Positions 6,314 through 10,018 of a stretch of 10,018 nt of DNA are shown in pieces. Numbering within the stretch: position 1 is the first letter of the stretch; each line of letters opens with the position of its first letter. The stretch comes from an uncultured Butyricicoccus sp. (GTDB taxonomy: Bacteria; Bacillota; Clostridia; Oscillospirales; Butyricicoccaceae): NCBI GenBank assembly GCA_900557315.1, contig USSI01000032.1:1-10018 (forward strand). Reading direction: 5' to 3'. The translations under genes were made by a program, and so were the position numbers. Below the pieces are notes generated by a model, which saw nothing but the letters and a program-made list of their open reading frames with translations, was not told the origin of the DNA and did not search any database.

Positions 6314-6832
6314 TCATTTTCCATGCGGCTTAAAGCATATATTTGTGCCGCCATTACCGAAAGAAGTCAAAAGAATTTCAATTTGCTCCCCGGTTAAAGT
6401 AGTATTAGAATATCCACTTAGATTTGGAAGTTTTTCTGAAAGAGATTCGGCTAACCCATCACTACTGTTTGGGTCGAACGCTTCGATCAAAGCGCCAATA
6501 TAATAGCCTGCATATGTCGAAGTCTCGTCACCAGCCCCTTGGTACCAGTAAAGCGTCACAGAGTCGAGTGTTTCCTCTGAAGATAGAAAGTCGATTGTGA
6601 GGCCGCTACCAAAAATCGTAATATCACCGTAGCTACCATCATAGTCAATGGTTGGGATATTATTTTGTTCGGCTCCTTCGTTCAAAAATGAAACAAGTTC
6701 TTCTGCTGTACAATCAAACGAATCCCCATCATTACTGAAAAGCGGATCGGCGGCTGAGGCCTTGTCATTGGATGAGCACGCACAAAGCAAGAAAGACAGA
6801 AGCAGGGTAGATAAAAGAATGACCTTTTTCAT
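6314..6832 (-). CDS. Small secreted lipoprotein of unknown function
   Basis: 172 aa. The N-terminus MKKVILLSTLLLSFLLCACSSN is a lipoprotein signal: two lysines, a hydrophobic core and the lipobox LCAC with lipidation at C19. The mature part is acidic, begins with a Ser/Asn-rich linker and has no family I recognise. It contains TIFGSGLTIDFLSS, TLYWYQGAGDETSTYAGYYI and a Gly/Asn-rich end. The start at 6832 is preferred to an ATG 15 bases upstream because GGGGGG lies 7 bases before it. It would be anchored on the outer face of the membrane. It lies downstream of the repressor in the same orientation with no terminator seen between them, so it is probably expressed in the lysogen. Prophage lipoproteins in this position may act in superinfection exclusion or host-surface change, but nothing in the sequence proves this. 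Confidence 0.8.
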   Translation of the reverse strand: MKKVILLSTLLLSFLLCACSSNDKASAADPLFSNDGDSFDCTAEELVSFLNEGAEQNNIPTIDYDGSYGDITIFGSGLTIDFLSSEETLDSVTLYWYQGAGDETSTYAGYYIGALIEAFDPNSSDGLAESLSEKLPNLSGYSNTTLTGEQIEILLTSFGNGGTNICFKPHGK

Positions 6833-6852
6833 TTTGTGTCCCCCCATTTTAT

Positions 6853-6869
6853 GTGTCCAATTTGAACAC
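6853..6869. repeat. Inverted repeat upstream of the lipoprotein gene
   Basis: GTGTCC and GAACAC flank AATTT, with one mismatched pair in the arms. It sits 21 bases upstream of the lipoprotein start codon and could be an operator. No clear promoter hexamers accompany it. Confidence 0.25.
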
Positions 6870-6908
6870 TTATATTTTGTGAATTATCACCAGATATAGA
6901 AAACCCTC

Positions 6909-6937
6909 TTGCCAAAAATCAAGATACGGTGTATTAT
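6909..6937 (+). promoter_or_regulatory. Promoter of the SOS-type 50-aa ORF unit
   Basis: TTGCCA (6909-6914), a 17-bp spacer and TATTAT (6932-6937): five of six matches in each hexamer. The predicted start near 6944 meets the first base of the LexA box. Confidence 0.75.
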
Positions 6938-6944
6938 TGAAAAG

Positions 6945-6958
6945 CAAACATTTGTTCG
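6945..6958. promoter_or_regulatory. LexA (SOS) box, 14/14 consensus
   Basis: The minus-strand reading CGAACAAATGTTTG fits CGAACRNRYGTTYG at every position. Its place just after the -10 of the plus-strand promoter fits repression at the transcription start. It shares the same CGAACAAATGTT core as the box before the recombinase (5174-5187). Confidence 0.85.
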
Positions 6959-6976
6959 GTTTCTGGGAGGGCGGTT

Positions 6977-7129
6977 ATGAAAAACATGGAAACAATTGTA
7001 GCAGAAGCATATTCAACAACCGACCCTATTGATTTTCTTTCTCAGGTTTTGGATTTTGCATTGTCATTGCGAGATTCCGAGCAAACTCCATCACGCGTCG
7101 CTGATCCTCATCGGACAGATCATTCATAA
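6977..7129 (+). CDS. 50-aa protein under LexA control, candidate antirepressor
   Basis: Starts MKNMETIVAEAYSTTDPIDF, continues with a hydrophobic helix (FLSQVLDFALSLRDS) and ends in a polar tail, PHRTDHS. No known family is recognised. It has a promoter, a perfect LexA box, a good SD (GGGAGGG, 5 bases before the ATG) and an intrinsic terminator 24 bases after the stop codon. It is therefore a complete transcription unit. Its last 104 bases overlap the 3' end of the repressor gene on the other strand, and the transcript runs on to about 7186, antisense to the repressor mRNA. Small LexA-controlled antirepressors are known from other prophages (Gifsy phages, Tum of phage 186). The repressor here lacks a self-cleavage domain, which makes such a partner likely. 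A second in-frame ATG lies at 6986. The antirepressor role is inference; the expression signals are seen. Confidence 0.68.
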   Translation: MKNMETIVAEAYSTTDPIDFLSQVLDFALSLRDSEQTPSRVADPHRTDHS

Positions 7130-7388
7130 CAGATTCAAGTTGTTTTGCCTTTTCGCTCACCGCATCCGTGGTGGGCGATTTTTTTTGATCTGTCTTCCCG
7201 AGCAAGTAATCAACGGATACATCAAATAGAGATGCAAGCCTTATCAGCGTGTCTGGGTTTGGTGAGGCTTTAGATTCGGGATTTTCCCATTTAGCAACAG
7301 CTTGCTGGCTGACAAATAGTTTTTCTGCGAGCATTTTTTGTGACATTTGATGCTCATTGCGCAGGGATTTTAAGCGTTCTTCAAACAA
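7026..7388 (-). CDS. CI-like phage repressor (XRE-family HTH)
   Basis: 120 aa from the TTG at 7388. The HTH lies at residues 16-35 (SQKMLAEKLFVSQQAVAKWE) in a HTH_3/Cro-CI fold ending near YLLGK at 65. A charged linker and a C-terminal helix pair (SDEDQRRVMEFARNLAM) follow, probably for dimerisation. There is no S24 peptidase domain, so it cannot be cleaved like lambda CI. A GTG at 7397 is in frame, but GAGGTG lies 6 bases before the TTG and overlaps the GTG, so I prefer the TTG. It is divergent from the Cro-like gene, with operator-like sites between them. It probably represses the lytic promoter and its own. Its middle (7153-7186) carries a plus-strand terminator and its 3' end overlaps the SOS ORF. 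It probably heads an operon with the lipoprotein and BRCT genes. Confidence 0.9.
   Translation of the reverse strand: MFEERLKSLRNEHQMSQKMLAEKLFVSQQAVAKWENPESKASPNPDTLIRLASLFDVSVDYLLGKTDQKKSPTTDAVSEKAKQLESVMNDLSDEDQRRVMEFARNLAMTMQNPKPEKENQ
7153..7186 (+). terminator. Intrinsic terminator of the SOS unit, antisense inside the repressor gene
   Basis: TCGCTCACC (7153-7161) pairs with GGTGGGCGA (7170-7178), 9 bp with one U-G pair and an 8-nt loop, and is followed by eight T. On the repressor strand these bases encode the linker after the HTH domain (QKKSPTTDAVSEKA). Confidence 0.85.
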
Positions 7389-7409
7389 AATGCTCACCTC
7401 TTTGCCTTT

Positions 7410-7438
7410 ATAGTACCACTAATAGTTGTATGTGTAAA
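7410..7438 (-). promoter_or_regulatory. Repressor promoter (PRM-like)
   Basis: On the minus strand TTTACA (7438-7433), a 17-bp spacer and TACTAT (7415-7410), 22 bases before the TTG start. Operator-like site O1 fills the spacer, which suggests autorepression. Confidence 0.6.
7415..7429. promoter_or_regulatory. Operator-like site O1
   Basis: ACCACTAATAGTTGT: near-perfect 15-bp dyad (ACCACTA / ACAACTA half-sites around a central base). It lies in the spacer of the repressor promoter. Confidence 0.55.
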
Positions 7439-7449
7439 CAAAAAAGGTG

Positions 7450-7478
7450 TTGACAACAACTAAAAAGGGTATTATGAT
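7450..7478 (+). promoter_or_regulatory. Early lytic promoter (PR-like)
   Basis: TTGACA (7450-7455), a 17-bp spacer and TATGAT (7473-7478). The predicted start is near 7485, 35 bases before the Cro-like start codon. It drives the plus-strand replication operon. Confidence 0.85.
7456..7470. promoter_or_regulatory. Operator-like site O2 (one good half)
   Basis: ACAACTA followed by AAAAAGGGT: the left half is identical to the best O1 half and the right half is degenerate. It fills the spacer of the lytic promoter. Confidence 0.4.
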
Positions 7479-7485
7479 ATGAATA

Positions 7486-7500
7486 ACAACCAATGGTAGT
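7486..7500. promoter_or_regulatory. Operator-like site O3
   Basis: ACAACCAATGGTAGT: 15-bp dyad with ACAACCA and ACTACCA halves, related to O1. It lies right at the predicted transcription start of the lytic promoter. Confidence 0.5.
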
Positions 7501-7519
7501 TAAAGGGAGGAGGTAAAAC

Positions 7520-7729
7520 ATGGTTTGCAGAATCGCAAAATTGAGAGAAGGTTGTTCGATGACGCAGGCGCAGCTTGCAGCAGAATGTGGTGTATCGCAG
7601 CAGAGCATCAGCAAAATTGAAACTGGAAACGGTGAACCGTCATATTCTTTGGCTGTCCATATCGCTCGCGCGCTCGGTTGCACTATCGACGACCTGTACG
7701 CGGACGAGTCGCCGCAGACTGCTGTTTGA
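7520..7729 (+). CDS. Cro-like XRE-family regulator
   Basis: 69 aa, almost only a helix-turn-helix domain: MTQAQLAAECGVSQQSISKIE at residues 14-34, then a hydrophobic helix (SLAVHIARALGC) and the common DDLY end of compact XRE proteins. The SD GGGAGGAGG lies 6 bases before the ATG. It is the first gene of the lytic operon, directly behind the operator region and divergent from the repressor, the usual place for a Cro function (shutting down the repressor promoter). It could instead be an activator. The gene order is the main argument for the Cro assignment. Confidence 0.87.
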   Translation: MVCRIAKLREGCSMTQAQLAAECGVSQQSISKIETGNGEPSYSLAVHIARALGCTIDDLYADESPQTAV

Positions 7730-7771
7730 TCTATGTCTGCATTATAACATGGAAAGGAGGGGAACACCACG

Positions 7772-8236
7772 ATGCAGCACTATCAGAATATCTACCAAAG
7801 TGCCCGAGAGGGTGCGGGTTTGACGCAGGAAGCCGCAGCAGGTCGATTAGGCTGGTCAGTGCGGTGCTTGCAGGACATCGAGCAGGAGACCCGCACGCCG
7901 TCGCCGGAAAAGGTCGCACAAATGGCCGAGCTGTACCGCGCAGCATGGCTGCGGGGACATTATTGCAACCGCTGTCCGCTCGGCGCTTCATCCAAACTGC
8001 CCGAACAGGACTGCGATCTGCAGCAGCTCGCGTTGGAAGTTGGGTTGGTCTGCGACGATCCGGAGCATCTGAAACGCATGGTGCGCCGTCTGTTTGAGAT
8101 CGCGCTCGATCGCGTCGTATCGGACGATGAGCTGCCGGACTATATCACCTGCGCGCATCTGCTGGACACCTTTGCGGTTCTGGCGGAGAAAGCAAAAATC
8201 ATTCTTGCTGGCCGGGGCGTGCAGACAAGCCACTAA
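7772..8236 (+). CDS. XRE-family HTH protein with cysteine motif, second regulator
   Basis: 154 aa. Residues 1-60 form an HTH domain (GLTQEAAAGRLGWSVRCLQDIE, then TPSPEKVAQMAELY). A short stretch with C65, C68 and C81 (HYCNRCPLG) follows, possibly metal-binding. The C-terminal 70 residues are helical and acidic (LKRMVRRLFEIALDRVVSDDELPDYI) and may make dimers. GGAGGGG lies about 9 bases before the ATG. It follows the Cro-like gene by 42 bases in the same operon. Proteins of this build are common as hypothetical early genes of clostridial prophages. A regulatory role is likely from the HTH; the target is unknown. Confidence 0.78.
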   Translation: MQHYQNIYQSAREGAGLTQEAAAGRLGWSVRCLQDIEQETRTPSPEKVAQMAELYRAAWLRGHYCNRCPLGASSKLPEQDCDLQQLALEVGLVCDDPEHLKRMVRRLFEIALDRVVSDDELPDYITCAHLLDTFAVLAEKAKIILAGRGVQTSH

Positions 8237-8265
8237 CGCATAGATTATGCCAGGGAGGTGTGCAA

Positions 8266-8571
8266 ATGGCAGGCAAAGCAAAGCCGCTGCGTGGGCGCAG
8301 TGAGTTCATCCGGCCGGATGGGACGGTCGTGCCAGTGCGGGATTTCGACGGCAATCTGGTGATCGACCCATGTGAATGGGAACAGATCAAGCAGCAGATC
8401 GCGAAAAACCTCAGCCGGACGGTGTCCGAGATCGTGACCGCCCACCCCGAGCGAAAGGCCGCTTACGGCATCCCGGAGGGGAAAAACAGCGCGACCGTCT
8501 GCCTGATTGACATTTTGGGCAATAAAAAAGCACCCGACGGTGCTGGAACCACCGACGAGTGCAAGGAATAA
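8266..8571 (+). CDS. Conserved-looking hypothetical early phage protein
   Basis: 101 aa, soluble, no family recognised. The N-terminus is basic (MAGKAKPLRGRSEFIRPDG). The middle reads DFDGNLVIDPCEWEQIKQQI with an amphipathic helix, then SEIVTAHPERKA. The tail contains LIDILGNKKAPDG. The ATG at 8266 is preferred to an in-frame GTG at 8260, because the SD GGGAGGTG would overlap the GTG. It lies 29 bases after the second regulator in the early operon. Confidence 0.68.
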   Translation: MAGKAKPLRGRSEFIRPDGTVVPVRDFDGNLVIDPCEWEQIKQQIAKNLSRTVSEIVTAHPERKAAYGIPEGKNSATVCLIDILGNKKAPDGAGTTDECKE

Positions 8572-8601
8572 TAAACCTTACTTACAGGATAAAGCAAAAA
8601 A

Positions 8602-8627
8602 CCGGCGCTGTCAAGAGGCGGCGCCGG
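8602..8627. repeat. Inverted repeat in the gap before the micro-ORFs
   Basis: CCGGCGC and GCGCCGG, 7-bp perfect arms with a 12-nt loop. On the minus strand it is followed by six T, so it could stop antisense transcripts. In the plus-strand mRNA it is a hairpin ending 16 bases before the micro-ORF start codon, close to its ribosome-binding site, and may tune translation. Confidence 0.5.
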
Positions 8628-8643
8628 GGGAAGGGAGAAAAAC

Positions 8644-8754
8644 ATGATCGCAAATATTATTATCGTGATGCTGGGGCTGGGCTGCGCCTTTCTGGCGGTG
8701 GGCCTTTGGATCGACCGCCTGCTGAACCGCCCGATCGAAAGGCGGTGGCGGTGA
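8644..8754 (+). CDS. 36-aa single-span membrane micro-protein
   Basis: Sequence class: MIANIIIVMLGLGCAFLAVG, then LWIDRLLNRP and an Arg-rich end. Residues 2-22 form one hydrophobic helix and the C-terminus is strongly basic, so it should face the cytoplasm. A purine-rich SD (GGGAAGGGAG) precedes it. Its stop codon overlaps the ATG of the next ORF (ATGA-type overlap), a sign of translational coupling and of real translation. Function unknown; small membrane proteins are frequent among early phage genes. Confidence 0.55.
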   Translation: MIANIIIVMLGLGCAFLAVGLWIDRLLNRPIERRWR

Positions 8755-8852
8755 TGCGTAAATTTTCGCCCGGGGAGCTGAAGGCGCGCGGAGTGATCCC
8801 GCGTGAGCCGGAGGCTTTATCGGCCTGCGCAGAGGAGGCCGGTAAAGGATGA
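8754..8852 (+). CDS. 32-aa hypothetical micro-protein
   Basis: Starts MRKFSPGELKARGVIPREPE and ends EEAGKG. It is soluble and charged, with no family recognised. It overlaps the preceding ORF by one base and the DnaD-like gene by four (ATGA). It may be a real small protein or chiefly a way to deliver ribosomes to the next gene, whose SD (GAGGAGG) lies inside it. Confidence 0.48.
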   Translation: MRKFSPGELKARGVIPREPEALSACAEEAGKG

Positions 8853-9613
8853 CTTATCATTTCGACGGCCAAATCGCCGCCATGTACGGCGTAGATGAGG
8901 CGGTTTTTATCGCCATGCTCCAGTTCTGGATTGCGAAAAACGAAGCCAATGACCGGCATTTCCATGACGGCCGGTATTGGACATACAACAGCATCCGTGC
9001 AATGGAAAAACTGTTCCCTTGGTGGAGCAAGCGGCAGATCGAGCGCATCGTCAAAAAGTTGAAAGAGGCTGGGGTTGTCCTGACGGCAAATTACAACCGG
9101 GATAGCCATGACCGGACGCTGTTTTACTCGCTTGATGAAAGCAAACTGCCCATTTCCCCGTTTTGTCGCGAGGTGTCACCAAACGGTGACAGCCCCCTGT
9201 CCCCAAACGGTGACGACTTGTCCCCAAACGGTGAAATGTATAAGGAACAGTTAAATACACAGTTAAAAGAAGAAGAGGGAAACCCGGATGGGAACATCAA
9301 ACCGCTGGAACTCATGGAGCGGTACAACACGATCTGCACCGGTATGCCGCAGGCGGTCAAGCTGACGGAGAAACGGGCGAAGGCGGTGCGCCGGCTTTAC
9401 GCTATCGGCTATACGTCCGAGCAGCTGATCGATGTGTTTTACCGCGCGCAGGCAAGCAACTTCTGTACTGGCAGCAATGACCGCGGCTGGCGGGCGGATT
9501 TCGACTGGCTTATGAACGAGAACAACCTGGTCAAGGTGCTGGAAGGCAAGTACGGCGGTAGCGCATCGCCTGAGCCGCCAAAACCGAAGGGAGGTCAGTT
9601 TGAACAATGGTGA
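8849..9613 (+). CDS. DnaD-like phage replisome organiser
   Basis: 254 aa. Residues 1-95 resemble a winged-helix replication-initiation domain (AVFIAMLQFWIAKNEAND, then WTYNSIRAMEKLFPWWSKRQIERIVKKLKEAG across two lines of helices). Residues 108-130 hold three SPNG repeats. The C-terminal part (about 150-235) has the phage DnaD-like signature around SNFCTGSNDRGWRADFDWLM and NNLVKVLEGKY. Such proteins bind the phage origin and load the helicase. The three SPNG codon blocks are DNA repeats (9176-9234), so the origin may lie inside the gene, as in phage lambda O. The gene overlaps the micro-ORF before it by four bases and the DnaB-like gene after it by seven, giving a compact replication operon. 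Confidence 0.85.
   Translation: MTYHFDGQIAAMYGVDEAVFIAMLQFWIAKNEANDRHFHDGRYWTYNSIRAMEKLFPWWSKRQIERIVKKLKEAGVVLTANYNRDSHDRTLFYSLDESKLPISPFCREVSPNGDSPLSPNGDDLSPNGEMYKEQLNTQLKEEEGNPDGNIKPLELMERYNTICTGMPQAVKLTEKRAKAVRRLYAIGYTSEQLIDVFYRAQASNFCTGSNDRGWRADFDWLMNENNLVKVLEGKYGGSASPEPPKPKGGQFEQW
9176..9234 (+). repeat. Three iterons in the replisome organiser gene, candidate replication origin
   Basis: TCACCAAACGGTGA at 9176, then TCCCCAAACGGTGA at 9200 and 9221: 13-14 of 14 identical, spaced 24 and 21 bp, about two helical turns. The first is a dyad (TCACC / GGTGA). An AT-richer stretch with ACAGTTAAA twice (9247 and 9259) follows and could be the unwinding element. Confidence 0.6.
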
Positions 9614-10018
9614 CCAAAGCAACACTTGACGCAGAATACAGCGTGATCGGCTGCCTGCTGGTCGACCCGTCGATCGTGGGCGAGCTGATCAGCCGCACGC
9701 GGCCGGAGGATTTCACCGTCCCCGAGCTGCGCACGGTATACAACGCCGCGGTCAAGCTGTTCAGCGCCGGTCGGACGGTGGACGCAGTGACCATCCGCGG
9801 CGTGTGCGGTGCGGAGTATAACGACTTGCTCATGCAGTGCATGGAGATCACGCCGACCTCTTTCGGCTGGCGCACCTACATATCCGCCATGCAGGAGCAG
9901 ACGCGCGTGACACGGTTACAGGAGCTGGCGGCGCAGATGGCAAACGTGCGCACCAGCGCCGAAGGACGCGACCTGCTGGGAAAGGCGGGCGAGATCCTGA
10001 GCGAGAAAAGCGCCGCGC
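9607..10018 (+). CDS. Replicative DNA helicase, DnaB-like N-terminal part, cut by window edge
   Basis: 137 codons visible: the DnaB N-terminal domain, which packs the hexamer and binds primase or loader. AEYSVIGCLLVDPSIVGELI, RPEDFTVPELRTVYNAAVKL and GRTVDAVTI match the usual AEQSVLGSLL, PEDFY and DLVTV stations of the family. The ATPase domain with the Walker motifs would lie to the right of the window. The ATG at 9607 overlaps the stop of the organiser gene (ATGGTGA), with GGGAGG about 12 bases upstream. A GTG at 9610 is an equal alternative. Together with the organiser it forms the phage replication module. Confidence 0.87.
   Translation, partial: MVTKATLDAEYSVIGCLLVDPSIVGELISRTRPEDFTVPELRTVYNAAVKLFSAGRTVDAVTIRGVCGAEYNDLLMQCMEITPTSFGWRTYISAMQEQTRVTRLQELAAQMANVRTSAEGRDLLGKAGEILSEKSAA

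Larger units (their letters stand above)
3640..10018. mobile_element. Prophage-like integrated element, one end in window, right end outside
   Basis: The content and order are those of a temperate phage of Firmicutes: large serine recombinase at the end, extra lysogeny genes, CI-like repressor, divergent Cro-like gene, then DnaD-like organiser and DnaB-like helicase. It interrupts cotJC. No structural, packaging or lysis genes are visible in the window, so a phage-derived mobilisable element cannot be excluded. The left boundary is uncertain by roughly 15 bp. Confidence 0.82.

Noticed and set aside
6223..6333. 36-codon GTG-started frame within the small-RNA locus
   Set aside because: SD only 3 bases from the start, and the frame runs through the terminator hairpin. 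Kept only as an alternative to test.
1..10018. CRISPR array, tRNA, rRNA, insertion sequence
   Set aside because: No regularly spaced repeats beyond the three iterons, no cloverleaf or rRNA-like stretch, and no transposase frame on either strand.

Overview
The window looks like the chromosome of a spore-forming, GC-rich gut-type Clostridium relative (Clostridia; an Oscillospiraceae/Butyricicoccaceae-like host is my guess from the codon use, not a proven placement). The basis is Firmicutes-style Shine-Dalgarno sites, a CotJC spore-coat gene, sigma-A-type promoters and Gram-positive LexA boxes.

Left part, host DNA (1 to about 3645). All genes read on the minus strand. A beta-ketoacyl-ACP synthase II (FabF-like) is followed 10 bp downstream by an AMP-forming acyl-CoA synthetase that runs off the left edge. 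Upstream of them lies the 3' part of a spore-coat manganese-catalase-like gene (cotJC) with its own strong terminator.

Junction. The cotJC reading frame is cut just before the codons for the conserved GGPDGEL motif. Immediately on the other side is the 3' end of a large serine recombinase gene, and everything to the right is phage-like. The simplest reading is a prophage or related element that integrated inside cotJC. The missing 5' end of cotJC should lie at the far end of the element, outside the window.

Element, lysogeny side (about 3646 to 7388, minus strand). In transcription order: a CI-type repressor without a self-cleavage domain, a small lipoprotein, a TerB-like-repeat/BRCT protein, a terminator, and then the recombinase with its own promoter and LexA box. 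Two small plus-strand transcription units run against this operon. One is a candidate ~67-nt RNA with a consensus promoter and terminator (6181-6281). The other is an SOS-type unit (6909-7186) with promoter, a 14/14 LexA box, a 50-codon ORF and an intrinsic terminator embedded antisense in the repressor gene.

Element, lytic side (7450 to the right edge, plus strand). A divergent switch region with three related 15-bp operator-like sites drives a Cro-like protein, a second HTH protein, a hypothetical protein, two translationally coupled micro-ORFs, a DnaD-like replisome organiser carrying three in-gene iterons (a candidate replication origin), and the start of a DnaB-like helicase.

Working model (inference): the repressor has no LexA-like protease domain, so DNA damage would be sensed through host LexA. 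LexA release would turn on both the recombinase (excision, which would also restore cotJC) and the 50-aa protein with its antisense transcript (inactivation of the repressor), opening the lytic promoter.
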